A DNA stretch of 64,000 nucleotides from an uncultured Alphaproteobacteria bacterium (GCA_934255455.1 CAKQNS010000004.1:1-64000); one strand, 5' to 3'; positions 16,967 through 26,280 are shown, numbered from the stretch's first letter. The notes: generated from the letters alone by a model not told the origin. Numbers and translations: made by a program.

Positions 16967-19180
16967 TTATGACACGCGCCCGTATGCGGCCAGATATTGT
17001 TGGAACAACGCGTTGCCATCAAATTTTTTCTGCTTTTCTGACGCTTTGCCGGGGCGCCACGAGTACAGATTGCCGGTGTGTGTGTCGCGACCGGTTTCCA
17101 GAAAATCCCAATACGCCATCAATTCACGATACTTGTCCTGGTGATTTTCATCCCATTCAGACAATTTTTTGTCGCGATCTTGGACCTGGGCAGACAGCAT
17201 TCCAATCGCGTTTTTACCATCGGAAAATTCCTGGCGTTTTTTAACTTTGCGATCCAGTTGATTTTGCTTTGTTTGTTTGTTTAATACCGTTTGGTGCAAT
17301 GCATCAATCTTTGCCTGGGCCTGCGGATCTGACACGGTTGGGGTCGCGGCCGGGACAATGTTATTTTCCAATTGGTACAAATATTGCTGTACCTTGTTAA
17401 ACTCGTCTTGTGTTGCATACTGTGCGCCCGCCACATCGTTTATTTGTTTATCAACGCTTTGTTGTTCGGTCGCGATGTCGGTGCGATATTTGGAAATTGC
17501 ATTATCCAGGTTTGTTTCACTCAGCCCGCGGTTGCGCATATTGTCCAATTTGTCGGTAATCGCCTGGCGCTGGGCGTTGTCTATATCGCGCAAATCTTGC
17601 AGATGTTGTCTGTCGCCGGCGTCTTTGTCGTTGAAATTTTTTAACGCATCTTTCATGCGTTTGCCGCCGTTGGTGTTAAATTTGCTGTCGTGCAGGTTAT
17701 ACGCGTTGCCCGCAATTGTAATGCCGTATCCAATGCCCATGAATGCCCATTTAATGCTTTTATCCATGGCGTTGGTGACAAATTGAACGGCCTCGCTTTT
17801 ATTCCATGATAATTTGCCGTCGGAAAATATAGACAATTTTTCCTTGCCCAATGCGTCCATAATCTTGCTGGTGGTGTATCCGTATTTGATGACCGATAAA
17901 ACCTCCATCGTGGTCTTGGCCTCGTCCATTTTGCCATCACGCACGGCACGCATTATAATTTCAGACACAATCGCGCGCATTTGGCCGCCATGACTTAATG
18001 CGCCAGCAAATGCCTTGGGCATAGTGTCTTTTAATTCTTTCAGTGTTTTACCCATCCATTCAAAATGTTTGACCGCGGTTGGTGATTTATACAACAGGTT
18101 GGATTTGATGTTGTCGATATTGTCAACAACCTTGCCCAATCCATCGGTCGGTTGCATTTTGACCTTTTTATCATCCAATGCCTTGACAATAGATTTTGCT
18201 GCGCCCGACATATACAGGCGGTCGCCCCGGAATTTGGTATATTTATCCATATAATCGGACCAAGTATCGCCGATGTTTTTGGATAATTGTTGCCATGGGG
18301 TCAATTCATCTGTGCGTTTTGGCGGGACATAATCGTCGGAATCGCGGTTGCCATAATCAACCTTGGATGCGGCTTCGTCAAAAGGTTTGGATATTTTACC
18401 CTTGTCATACGCCTTGAATACATCATAAATTTTGGATTTTTTGTTCAGTGTATCCAACAGGTCGCGATAATTGCGTTTGAAATAGTCCAGTTTTTGCGGG
18501 TTTATGGTTTTGTCATCAAACCCATTTTCTATGGCCTGGAAATCTGGAATGTTTTGCTGTTGCAGACCCAACGCGGTTTGAAATTCGGGCTGGCGTGCAT
18601 AAAATGTTAAATATTGGGCAACACTTTTAACCTTTTCCTGGAATTTAGGCGCGGTGTTGTATTTCTTGCTTTTAATTCCATCCAACAGGTCAGAGTATGA
18701 AAAATCGCCATCAACCAAACCCCATTGTTTGAAATAGATTTCCAAACTTTGGCGATATGTGGTTAAAAATGTTTTGAAATCGCCCTGGATTTGTGTGTCG
18801 GCGGCATCATTTGCAACGCCATTCGAAAACAGTTTCAAATCGGGCGCACCGAAATATTCATCCAGAAATTCGTTTGCGTCCTTGTTATCCTTGAACGATT
18901 TGCGGTCGGCATCCATACCGCGAAACGCGGTTTGAAACGCGCGGAATAATTTTTCCCATTCGTCGTCACTCAATTCCCATTTGCCAGATGCCTCGGTCGG
19001 GTCGGGCATTGGATTGTTTTCGCCATCGGTCATCAGGTTCTTTTTCCAATCCTTCATGTGGCCGCGAAAATCATCCGATTTGGCGTATGTGTCGAATTGG
19101 GCGCGAACCTCGGCCGGCATGTGGTTAAAACGCAACTGCATATAATATTGCAATAAAAATTCATCCATCTTGACGGCCAT
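16967..19180 (-). CDS. Large hypothetical protein, 737 residues, unrecognised
   Basis: The start at 19180 has AAAGG upstream and an alternative ATG follows four codons later. The product is highly charged. The first 200 residues are rich in Asp, Lys and aromatic residues (YMQLRFNHMPAEVRAQF). The middle is helical, with one mildly hydrophobic stretch (WAFMGIGYGITIAGNAYN, about 480-500). The last 200 residues are Gln/Lys/Asp-rich with a heptad-like, coiled-coil-prone pattern (for example QNQLDRKVKKRQEF). There is no signal peptide, nucleotide-binding motif or catalytic signature. It neighbours the Mtd-N-like gene, so a structural phage origin is possible but unproven. Confidence 0.7.
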   Translation of the reverse strand: MAVKMDEFLLQYYMQLRFNHMPAEVRAQFDTYAKSDDFRGHMKDWKKNLMTDGENNPMPDPTEASGKWELSDDEWEKLFRAFQTAFRGMDADRKSFKDNKDANEFLDEYFGAPDLKLFSNGVANDAADTQIQGDFKTFLTTYRQSLEIYFKQWGLVDGDFSYSDLLDGIKSKKYNTAPKFQEKVKSVAQYLTFYARQPEFQTALGLQQQNIPDFQAIENGFDDKTINPQKLDYFKRNYRDLLDTLNKKSKIYDVFKAYDKGKISKPFDEAASKVDYGNRDSDDYVPPKRTDELTPWQQLSKNIGDTWSDYMDKYTKFRGDRLYMSGAAKSIVKALDDKKVKMQPTDGLGKVVDNIDNIKSNLLYKSPTAVKHFEWMGKTLKELKDTMPKAFAGALSHGGQMRAIVSEIIMRAVRDGKMDEAKTTMEVLSVIKYGYTTSKIMDALGKEKLSIFSDGKLSWNKSEAVQFVTNAMDKSIKWAFMGIGYGITIAGNAYNLHDSKFNTNGGKRMKDALKNFNDKDAGDRQHLQDLRDIDNAQRQAITDKLDNMRNRGLSETNLDNAISKYRTDIATEQQSVDKQINDVAGAQYATQDEFNKVQQYLYQLENNIVPAATPTVSDPQAQAKIDALHQTVLNKQTKQNQLDRKVKKRQEFSDGKNAIGMLSAQVQDRDKKLSEWDENHQDKYRELMAYWDFLETGRDTHTGNLYSWRPGKASEKQKKFDGNALFQQYLAAYGRVS

Positions 19181-19375
19181 GTGAAAACCTTTGTTTTATT
19201 ACCCATATAATTATAGTGCTTTTTTGGTAAAAAATCAATATACAGCGCGCGGATTTATATTGTATAATTGCCGCCAGAGAGAATTTAATGCCAGACAAAC
19301 ATTCGGTCCAAGATTTTTTGATAAATATTTACGGATACACATTCTTTAATTCGCTGATAATGTTGGTGCCGGTCT

Positions 19376-19537
19376 ATGATGGGCAGTTGGCGGTACAGTA
19401 TCGCAATTTTGGGGGCGTTGTTATGCGCGCTGGGCGCAATATCGGTTTGGTTCGTGCGCCATCGCGTGGGCGATGACACGATGCCCAGCCCGGCGCCAAA
19501 TGCAACCGTGCGGCCATCGGGTGGCGATGTGGTCTAG
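19376..19537 (+). CDS. Possible small single-pass membrane protein, 53 residues
   Basis: The frame encodes MMGSWRYS, a clear hydrophobic helix (IAILGALLCALGAISVWFV), basic RHRVG and a Pro-rich tail, as expected for a small inner-membrane protein. It has a weak ribosome-binding site. An upstream overlapping frame (19288-19476) starting MPDKHSVQDF has an AGAGAG site and a TATAAT box, so the real gene might be a fusion of both frames broken by a frameshift. I favour the second frame because of its membrane segment. Confidence 0.4.
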   Translation: MMGSWRYSIAILGALLCALGAISVWFVRHRVGDDTMPSPAPNATVRPSGGDVV

Positions 19538-19585
19538 ACATTTGTTCCTGTGATTTTTTGACGCGGTTTCTGGTACGATTTGCGT

Positions 19586-20260
19586 ATGGGAATGAAATTG
19601 CGCGATTTTATATTGAAAAGCGTTCCGTATATGTTGTCAATTGCGGGCGGGGTTATGCTGTTCACATTGACCCAAGATAACATTGCCGACAAAGATTTGG
19701 CCGATTTAGTGACGAATATTGCGGCATCATTGCTGTCTATACCACTGGTGTTTTTGCTGTATGATTATTCTAACTCACGCATTTCCAGTCGACTCAGCAC
19801 CACATTGGCCGCAAATATGTCAGACAAAATAAATGTGTTGGTGCTAAATATTATAATGCTGTTGCGGCGGGCAATTGGCGTGCGGGGACATGCAACATTG
19901 GAATCGTTGAACCGAATGGACGGGCTTTCGGTGACGGACATATCGCGCAGAATTAAATTGACGCCGGCAATGATAAAAACTTTGCGCGGGTATCATTCGG
20001 AATTGGAAAGCTTGGTCTACAGTGCCGCCCAATCGAATTTGTTGTCGGAACCGCAAATTCAAACCCTGGCCGGTTTGGGACGCGAGGTTTTACATCTGGT
20101 CAATGAAACGCGTTTTCGCAACAGCCGTACGGTTATCGCGCAACATGTGGAAAATATTGTCACGCATGTCCTGGATTGGTTGGATGCCGACGCCGGTGGT
20201 GCGATTGATTTTGAACATTTATTGGCGGCGGCCCAAACGCGAAAAACAAAAAATGAATAA
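19586..20260 (+). CDS. Membrane protein with two TM segments and a helical cytosolic domain
   Basis: Two membrane segments near the N-terminus (VPYMLSIAGGVMLFTLT and IAASLLSIPLVFLLYDY) form a hairpin, followed by about 155 residues of predicted helix that end in a charged tail (TRKTKNE). No catalytic motif is visible. The start at ATG 19586 gives 224 residues; an in-frame TTG two codons upstream is possible. I do not recognise the family. tRNA-Lys lies 96 bases downstream on the same strand. Confidence 0.65.
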   Translation: MGMKLRDFILKSVPYMLSIAGGVMLFTLTQDNIADKDLADLVTNIAASLLSIPLVFLLYDYSNSRISSRLSTTLAANMSDKINVLVLNIIMLLRRAIGVRGHATLESLNRMDGLSVTDISRRIKLTPAMIKTLRGYHSELESLVYSAAQSNLLSEPQIQTLAGLGREVLHLVNETRFRNSRTVIAQHVENIVTHVLDWLDADAGGAIDFEHLLAAAQTRKTKNE

Positions 20261-20356
20261 AAATGCGATTTTTTCTTGATTTTTGTTTTTGATTATGTCA
20301 AAATTTGCCCCGAACCTTGAACAGAGGGCACACGCCCCAGATTCAGGTTCCGTTTT

Positions 20357-20432
20357 GGGGACATAGCTCAGTTGGTAGAGCAAATGACTTTTAATCATTG
20401 GGTCCAGGGTTCGAGTCCCTGTGTCCCCACCA
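20357..20432 (+). tRNA. tRNA-Lys (TTT anticodon)
   Basis: A 76-base cloverleaf: acceptor GGGGACA/TGTCCCC, D arm TAGCTCAG, anticodon stem AATGA/TCATT around CTTTTAA, T arm GGTTCGAGTCC, encoded CCA. Confidence 0.97.
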
Positions 20433-20439
20433 AGAATTC

Positions 20440-20468
20440 AAACGCCGCTTGTCGGCGTTTTAATTTTT
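20440..20468 (+). terminator. Terminator after tRNA-Lys
   Basis: AACGCCG pairs with CGGCGTT (20441-20459), followed by a T-rich stretch. Confidence 0.88.
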
Positions 20469-20573
20469 GTCGGACACGGGACGAAGAACCCGGGGAAAGG
20501 GTTCAAACCGCCAGGTAAAGGCGGAATAACGCCAGTCGCCGTATGGCGATTACCCAAGGTCGGCGCAGCCAAT

Positions 20574-20628
20574 CCCCGTGTCCCCACCAGGAAAATTCAA
20601 CGGTCGCGATCGCGGCCGTTTAATTTTT
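20574..20628 (+). repeat. Second copy of the tRNA-Lys 3' end plus a second terminator hairpin
   Basis: The tRNA-Lys tail GTGTCCCCACCA (20421-20432) recurs here immediately before another hairpin (AACGG...CCGTT, 20599-20620) with T-rich flank. The 140 bases between the two copies carry no gene. A duplicated tRNA 3' end followed by a terminator is what remains after a duplication or after loss of an element that used the tRNA as attachment site. Confidence 0.6.
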
Positions 20629-20681
20629 CCGGGACACCGGACGATTTTATGTTATAATTCCTGGTGCGCGGGGGTGCATAA

Positions 20682-21242
20682 ATGAAAGAGATTGAAATAT
20701 TGGTTCAGGTTTTCGCAGACGAAAAGACTGTTCTGCAAAAGTTATCATCGTTTGAATTTGTGGGCGATAAACGCACCGTGGATACGTATTATTACGACCC
20801 GTTGCGCACCGATTTATGCCCAGACCAGGCCGGGCATTTGTGTGCCTGTTTCCGTACGCGCCAGAAAGATGGTACAAATTACATCACGTACAAAAATGAC
20901 CATTTTGATGGTGACACGTGGTTATATTCAGATGAATTGGAAACAACGGTTGGTGATATGGACGTATTGACCGGCATAATCAATGCGTTGGGACTGCGTG
21001 AATTGGTAAAGATTGATAATCTGAAACGCACATACCATGCTGGTGATTATACGATTGAGTTTGAGCATGTTGCAGATTTGGGATTGTTCCTGGAAGTAGA
21101 ATTTTGTACAGCTGATGATGTTGATGTTGCGCATATCAAATCCCAGATACAATCGTTTATTGATGCGTTGGGATTTAATGTATCACCAGAATTAAATGCA
21201 GGTAAACCAGAATTGATGTTGCGTAAACAGCAGGAACATTAA
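20682..21242 (+). CDS. CYTH domain protein (class IV adenylate cyclase / triphosphatase-like)
   Basis: CYTH proteins bind triphosphate substrates in a beta tunnel and act as adenylate cyclases (CyaB) or as thiamine or polyphosphate triphosphatases. Visible are the N-terminal strand KEIEILVQV (the canonical ExExK third position is Leu rather than Lys), a basic core RTRQKDG and YITYKND, the C-terminal TIEFEHVADLG and LFLEVEF strands, and a normal length of 186. The replaced Lys leaves the exact reaction open. It has a TATAAT about 30 bases upstream and stands alone downstream of tRNA-Lys. Confidence 0.8.
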   Translation: MKEIEILVQVFADEKTVLQKLSSFEFVGDKRTVDTYYYDPLRTDLCPDQAGHLCACFRTRQKDGTNYITYKNDHFDGDTWLYSDELETTVGDMDVLTGIINALGLRELVKIDNLKRTYHAGDYTIEFEHVADLGLFLEVEFCTADDVDVAHIKSQIQSFIDALGFNVSPELNAGKPELMLRKQQEH

Positions 21243-21303
21243 AAAATATAAGCATGGTGTTTTTGATTGCCATTATGTTATAATCCGGCAAAAGGAAATG
21301 CGT

Positions 21304-22050
21304 ATGCCAGAATTTATAAATTTAACACCCGAAAATATCGCGGACGAACATCTGTGCTGTATTATTCGCAGTCGCACGAAACATCCGGGGGTTGAGGCAA
21401 AACGTGCCTGGCTGCGCGACCGGTTGGCGGCGGGTCATGTGTTTCGCAAACTGAACGCACGCGGGACATGCTTTATTGAATATGCGCCGCTGGACGCCGC
21501 GTGGACACCGATTGCGGGGGATAATTATTACTATATTTATTGCCTGTGGGTGTTGCCGCCGTTTCGTGGGCATGGGTATGCGCGCGAACTGTTGGAATAT
21601 TGCATCGCCGATGCGCGGGCGCACGGCGCGTCGGGTGTTTGTATGCTGGGCGCGGATCGTCAACGCGCGTGGTTGTCGGACCAGAATTTTGCCCGGGCAA
21701 ATGGGTTCAAAACGGTGGATACAACGGACAATGGCTATGAATTGTTGGCGTTATCATTTGATGGCACCATGCCGCATTTCCCAGATGCCGTCAAACATCC
21801 GGCCATCAATACAGATGAATTGACCGTATTTTATGATGACCAATGCCCATATATGGCACAAACAATCGATATGGTGCGCGAATACTGCGCGGCGCACAAT
21901 GTGCCGGTGCATCTGCATCATGTGGATGCATTGGATGTGGCAAAATCGTTGCCGTGTGTGTTTAATAACTTTGCGGTATTTTATGGCGGTAAATTCCAGA
22001 CCGTAAATCTGTTGACGGCGGACGCATTGTCGCGAATGTTGCTAGGATAA
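21304..22050 (+). CDS. GNAT acetyltransferase with C-terminal YoaP-like thioredoxin-fold domain
   Basis: Residues about 60-150 form a GNAT acetyl-CoA-binding fold (YCLWVLPPFRGHGYARELLEY, with the RGHGYA pyrophosphate loop). The last 85 residues match the YoaP-like extension with FYDDQCPYMAQTIDM and a thioredoxin-like pattern with a single Cys in CPY. Substrate unknown. ATG 21304 is preferred because AAAGGA lies 8 bases upstream; an ATG at 21298 is too close. Its 3' end overlaps the convergent gene on the minus strand by 9 bases. Confidence 0.82.
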   Translation: MPEFINLTPENIADEHLCCIIRSRTKHPGVEAKRAWLRDRLAAGHVFRKLNARGTCFIEYAPLDAAWTPIAGDNYYYIYCLWVLPPFRGHGYARELLEYCIADARAHGASGVCMLGADRQRAWLSDQNFARANGFKTVDTTDNGYELLALSFDGTMPHFPDAVKHPAINTDELTVFYDDQCPYMAQTIDMVREYCAAHNVPVHLHHVDALDVAKSLPCVFNNFAVFYGGKFQTVNLLTADALSRMLLG

Positions 22051-22554
22051 CTGAATCTCGTTTGATTGGGTCATTTTATTCATAGATGAATATGGTGCCA
22101 CATACGGGGTAAAGTTTAATTCTGGATGCTCGGTAATCAATTTGTTGATTGCGTCCATAATATAATCCTGAATCTGGGGTGATGCCAGGGTTGGTACGGT
22201 GAACGCCATATTACCCACAGAATTTGTTTTTACAATTATGCCGTTTATGTATTTATCGTACAATGTTTCCAGCAATTTCCATGCGCGGTCGGGTCTGGTT
22301 AAAAAACGGTCATGTAATATTATGGCCGTGCCAATAAAAGAGCCCCTGCGCCCATACATATCGGTAAATGCTTTACCATCTGATGGATATATCAAACGTG
22401 TATAGACCACATCGTTGTTTGGCATGGTGCCAATGTGCACTTTTTGGCCGACGCCCGGGCGATAAAACCTGCTGAAATATTGCGATTGTGCATCGGTGCA
22501 CTTCATTGATGAAAAACCGCCTGTAACACCGAACATGATAAACGTTGCTTGCAT
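22042..22554 (-). CDS. Hypothetical protein, 170 residues
   Basis: The start at ATG 22552-22554 is preceded by GGGGGTC; a longer form from 22626 lacks support. The protein begins MQATFIMFGVTGGFSS and contains KVHIGTMPNNDVVYTRL and GRRGSFIGTAIILHD, then a helical C-terminus. The order aromatic strand, YTR segment, GRxGSF block faintly recalls the N-terminal domain of GTPase-associated effector proteins, but I cannot confirm this. No catalytic residues or export signal are evident. It converges on the GNAT gene with a 9-base overlap, so transcription from both sides meets here. Confidence 0.55.
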   Translation of the reverse strand: MQATFIMFGVTGGFSSMKCTDAQSQYFSRFYRPGVGQKVHIGTMPNNDVVYTRLIYPSDGKAFTDMYGRRGSFIGTAIILHDRFLTRPDRAWKLLETLYDKYINGIIVKTNSVGNMAFTVPTLASPQIQDYIMDAINKLITEHPELNFTPYVAPYSSMNKMTQSNEIQLS

Positions 22555-22667
22555 TTTATCTGACCCCCGATTTGCGCCAATTATATCAAAAAAATCACAG
22601 AATTGCAACTTGACATAAATTCGCAAATGTACTAGCCTGAATCCGGCATAACCCCAGGAATAGTATC

Positions 22668-24440
22668 ATGCGTCAATTGCCAAAAAAAGTTTCACGGTTT
22701 TTTATCCAAGAATTCTGGCCATGCGCCGGTTGGTGGGCAATTGCATACGCGGTGTTGTCCATTTTGGATAAGGTCGGGTTCAGTTTGATGGCACCATTTT
22801 TCTTGAAATATGTGGTCGCAAAATTACAGGCGTCGGATATATCGACTGCATTTCATATCATTGTTCCGGTTGCCATCGTTTGGTTTGTGGTGCGTGGCAT
22901 TTCGGTTTTGATTGCCGTATTGCGCTGGACGGTGTTGTACAATCGCATTCGGTATCGCGCGTACAATAAAATTTCGTCGGATTTATACCATTATGTTTTC
23001 AAACAAGATATTTCGTATTTTTCTAATTCTATGCCCGGAAAAATTGGCAGTCAAATAAACCAAATATCCGACGCGTTTGGTGAAACGATTGATCTGATCC
23101 TGGGGGAAATGTTGGCGATACTGTGCGCATTTGCAATTGCGGCGGCGGCATTGACCAATTTGGGCTGGCAATATGTCGCGCTGATTTCGACATGCATAGT
23201 ATTTCGAATTGGGTGGGGAATGGCAACATACAAAATGGTTGTTCGTGGTGCAACCCGCCGGGCCCAGAAAATCAATACATTACAGGGACACCTGTTGGAC
23301 GCGTTGTCTAATTTCCCGGTTGTGAAATTATTTGCGCGGGCCGATTGGGAACAACAGGCGGTAATGCCGGCACGCAACGATTTTGAACGCACGGCGCGCA
23401 ATTCGCATTTTATGGCGCGCATTTTCTGGGCACCGGGGAATTTTGTGGTTGATGTTATTGGGTTTGGGGTGCTGATATTACTGTGCGGATATATGTATTC
23501 AATTGGTGCGTCGTCATTGGCCGATGTGTCATTCGTTTTGGCAATGTTTGACAGTCTCAGCAGTATGTCGTTTGGGTTCATTATGCTGTTCAAAAATTTT
23601 ATTCGTATGTGGGGAAATGCGGTTGGTTCGTATGCCGTTTTGGTCCAGCCTATAAAAATTACCGATGCACCAAACGCACCAAAATTAAATGTGACGGCGG
23701 GTAATATTGAAATTAAAAATCTGACATTCCGGTATGGAATGAAAAATGTTCTGCGCAATGTGTCGTTGAATATTAAATCTGGTGAACGAATTGGACTGGT
23801 CGGGTTCAGTGGCGCCGGCAAAACCACATTGGTGAATTTAATTATGCGCCTGTATGATGTCACCGGGGGCCACATTCTGATTGATGGCCAAGATATTCGC
23901 ACCGTCACCCAGGATTCATTACATGAAAACATTTCATTCATTCCCCAGGAACCAACTATGTTTAACCGCAGCTTGCGCGAAAACATTGAATACGGCAAAA
24001 TTGGCGCAACGATGGATGAAATTCGTGGCGCGGCGCATTTGGCATCGGCCGATGCATTTATAAAAAATACACTGGATGGGTATGAAACAATTGTTGGGGA
24101 CCGCGGAATTAAATTGTCGGGTGGGCAACGCCAACGTGTGGCAATTGCACGTGCATTTTTGAAAAATGCCCCAATCTTGATTCTGGACGAGGCCACCGCC
24201 GCCCTGGACAGTGAAACCGAGGCCGCTATTCAAAAAAGTTTCGATAAACTGACGCGTGGTCGCACCACCATAGTTATTGCACACCGGTTGTCAACACTGC
24301 GCAATATGGACCGAATTGTTGTCCTGCATCATGGCCAGGTGGCCGAGGTCGGCACCCACACACAATTGCTGCGTCGGGTTGATGGAATCTACAAACACCT
24401 GTGGGAAATGCAATCTGGCGGATTTGTGCCGGAAAAATAG
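22668..24440 (+). CDS. ABC exporter, fused membrane and ATPase domains (MsbA/multidrug type)
   Basis: A half-transporter of 590 residues that should act as a homodimer in the inner membrane, exporting lipids or drugs. Six membrane helices occupy about residues 20-330. The nucleotide-binding domain has Walker A GFSGAGKT (near 380), signature KLSGGQRQRVAIA, Walker B ILILDEATAALDS and the H-loop VIAHRLS. The start has CCAGGAA upstream. Substrate cannot be told from sequence. The following TatD-like gene begins 77 bases after the stop. Confidence 0.9.
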   Translation: MRQLPKKVSRFFIQEFWPCAGWWAIAYAVLSILDKVGFSLMAPFFLKYVVAKLQASDISTAFHIIVPVAIVWFVVRGISVLIAVLRWTVLYNRIRYRAYNKISSDLYHYVFKQDISYFSNSMPGKIGSQINQISDAFGETIDLILGEMLAILCAFAIAAAALTNLGWQYVALISTCIVFRIGWGMATYKMVVRGATRRAQKINTLQGHLLDALSNFPVVKLFARADWEQQAVMPARNDFERTARNSHFMARIFWAPGNFVVDVIGFGVLILLCGYMYSIGASSLADVSFVLAMFDSLSSMSFGFIMLFKNFIRMWGNAVGSYAVLVQPIKITDAPNAPKLNVTAGNIEIKNLTFRYGMKNVLRNVSLNIKSGERIGLVGFSGAGKTTLVNLIMRLYDVTGGHILIDGQDIRTVTQDSLHENISFIPQEPTMFNRSLRENIEYGKIGATMDEIRGAAHLASADAFIKNTLDGYETIVGDRGIKLSGGQRQRVAIARAFLKNAPILILDEATAALDSETEAAIQKSFDKLTRGRTTIVIAHRLSTLRNMDRIVVLHHGQVAEVGTHTQLLRRVDGIYKHLWEMQSGGFVPEK

Positions 24441-24517
24441 CGCCGATATACGCATGAAAGGCATATTTGTACAAATTAGGCGTTGAATTTTTGGTTGTGT
24501 GGGATATATTGCATTAC

Positions 24518-25198
24518 ATGCAAAAATATATTGATGCACATTGCCATTATATAACCTTGATGCCCGATGGCACGGTTTCGGGTTTTGTGTATAATTCGGC
24601 GCGCCCGTGTGATTGGTCGGTCGCAATTGATGCCGCGCGTGTCCGGGGTGGGGCGGGGGCGATTGGTGTTCACCCGTGGTACGTGGATGAATTGTCGGGC
24701 GCTTTACCAGACCAGATGGCGCAATTATTGCGCGCGAATCCCGAACTGATGGTCGGGGAAATCGGGCTGGACGCATCGCGTGGCGATATAGATGCGCAAA
24801 TGCCCGTATTTATTCGTCAATTGGATTTAGCATGTGAATTTGGTCGTGCTGCACATATTCACTGTGTCCGTGCATGGGATAAAATTCTGCACATATTTGC
24901 CACACATAAAATGCCACCGGTGGTGGTGCTGCATGGATTTCGGGGCACGCCGGAAATTGTTTCGGTCATAATGCGGCATGCAAATGCATATTTTTCGGTT
25001 GGTGCAAATCCTGGGGCGGTGGTCCGCGCGGTTGAACCAGACCGCATTTTGGTTGAATCGGATGCGGCATCAGTTTCGGTCGCACGCGGAATTTTACCGC
25101 ACACGGTTGCGCAAATTGCGGATTTGGTTGGATGTCCCGCGCAAACAATGGCGGAAACAATTTATAATAATACACAACGGATGATAAAAAATGGCTGA
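24518..25198 (+). CDS. TatD family metal-dependent hydrolase
   Basis: TIM-barrel deoxyribonuclease or hydrolase family. Metal ligands are visible in YIDAHCHY (N-terminus), VGEIGLD, HCVRAWD, VLHGFRGTPE and the late VESDA. The ATG at 24518 places DAHCHY at the N-terminus as in relatives; a start at 24467 would add 17 hydrophobic residues without a good site. It is shorter (226 residues) than typical TatD of about 260, with a compact middle. It overlaps the next gene by 8 bases, indicating an operon. Confidence 0.87.
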   Translation: MQKYIDAHCHYITLMPDGTVSGFVYNSARPCDWSVAIDAARVRGGAGAIGVHPWYVDELSGALPDQMAQLLRANPELMVGEIGLDASRGDIDAQMPVFIRQLDLACEFGRAAHIHCVRAWDKILHIFATHKMPPVVVLHGFRGTPEIVSVIMRHANAYFSVGANPGAVVRAVEPDRILVESDAASVSVARGILPHTVAQIADLVGCPAQTMAETIYNNTQRMIKNG

Positions 25199-25871
25199 CA
25201 GATTACACAGAATCAGATTATTGTTGGGCGATGAAAATATTGAAAAACTGCGCACCGCGACGGTTATGGTCGTTGGATGCGGCGCGGTTGGTTCGTTCGC
25301 GACCGAGGCACTGGCCCGCAGTGGCATTGGTCATATAATCGTTGTTGATTTTGATCGGGTCGAAGAATCTAATATAAACCGCCAGTTGTTCGCACTGACA
25401 TCAACCATCGGCATGGCAAAGGTTGCGGTTGCCGCCGCGCGAATCCGCGATATAAATCCAGATGCCACGGTTGATGCGTTTGATATGTTTTTTGATGATG
25501 CGCATGTGCCTGATGTGCACCCCGATTTTGTCATTGATGCAATTGATTCGGTGGATTCAAAAATCGCGCTGTATCGTTGGTGTATGGCACGCGGAATTCC
25601 ATTTATATCCAGTATGGGCGCGGCGCGCAAGACCGACCCCGCACAAATAAAAATTGATAAAATATCAAAGACAACTGTATGTCCATTGGCGGCAAAAATT
25701 CGTCGTATGGTACGCGCGGCGCGTATGCGCGATTTCCCTGTGGTGTATTCAACCGAACCCGCCAACCCAAATGTTGCACCAAATCACACATTTGGATCAA
25801 TGGTGACAATAACCGGCATATTCGGATTGGAATGCGCAAATTTTGCCATCAAATACATAATTTCAAAATAA
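25191..25871 (+). CDS. tcdA: ThiF/MoeB-family protein, probable tRNA threonylcarbamoyladenosine dehydratase (TcdA)
   Basis: E1-like ATP-dependent enzyme that in the TcdA/CsdL family cyclises the t6A37 modification of tRNA. Residues 25-60 carry the Rossmann loop VVGCGAVGSFATEALARSG and the following DFDRVEESNINRQ, which together bind ATP. ISSMGAARKTDPAQIKI and the late NPNVAPNHTFGSM block are typical of TcdA rather than MoeB. There is no C-terminal rhodanese domain. At 226 residues it is slightly short. It overlaps the TatD gene by 8 bases; co-occurrence of these two genes is common. Confidence 0.85.
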   Translation: MADRLHRIRLLLGDENIEKLRTATVMVVGCGAVGSFATEALARSGIGHIIVVDFDRVEESNINRQLFALTSTIGMAKVAVAAARIRDINPDATVDAFDMFFDDAHVPDVHPDFVIDAIDSVDSKIALYRWCMARGIPFISSMGAARKTDPAQIKIDKISKTTVCPLAAKIRRMVRAARMRDFPVVYSTEPANPNVAPNHTFGSMVTITGIFGLECANFAIKYIISK

Positions 25872-25957
25872 AAATATGCGGCAATGTGTTCCGGTGCGTA
25901 AGTATAAAGTCCTTGGATTCTGGGGCAAAGAACCTTTTCCTAAATGATGTAATCGCA

Positions 25958-25986
25958 TTGAAACGGAAAACAAAAGCGGTTATAAT
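25958..25986 (+). promoter_or_regulatory. Promoter of the DUF378 gene
   Basis: TTGAAA (25958-25963) and TATAAT (25981-25986) with an ideal 17-base spacer, 48 bases before the start codon. Confidence 0.8.
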
Positions 25987-26034
25987 CAATGTGTCTTGAC
26001 AGACAAAGTCAAACCCTTGAAAAGGAGAAAAAAG

Positions 26035-26247
26035 ATGAGAGGACTGACAAACTATGTGTTGAAACCGTTGACCTTTATTGGTGCCTTGAACTGGGGACTG
26101 ATTGGAATATTCGGTTTCGATTTGGTTGCATGGATTTTCGGGGCCGGCACATTGGCCAGCAGTATCGTATACAGCATTATCGGTATTGCAGCGCTGATTT
26201 GGTTGGTTTGGATTTTCATCGACCAACCAATGCACAACGACCGATAA
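26035..26247 (+). CDS. DUF378 small membrane protein
   Basis: 70 residues with the DUF378 pattern: LKPLTFIGALNWGLIGIFGF, a turn, then a second membrane helix (VYSIIGIAALIWLVWIFI). The start at 26035 has an AAGGAG site; a longer frame from 25996 lacks one and would cover the leader. Monocistronic with its own promoter and a downstream terminator. Biochemical function unknown. Confidence 0.88.
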   Translation: MRGLTNYVLKPLTFIGALNWGLIGIFGFDLVAWIFGAGTLASSIVYSIIGIAALIWLVWIFIDQPMHNDR

Positions 26248-26280
26248 TCGTTCGCATTTCTATGGTTTTCATGTCATTTT

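Noticed and set aside
25996..26034. An upstream extension of the DUF378 protein (MTDKVKPLKRR)
   Set aside because: The ribosome-binding site lies inside this stretch, so it is leader, not protein.
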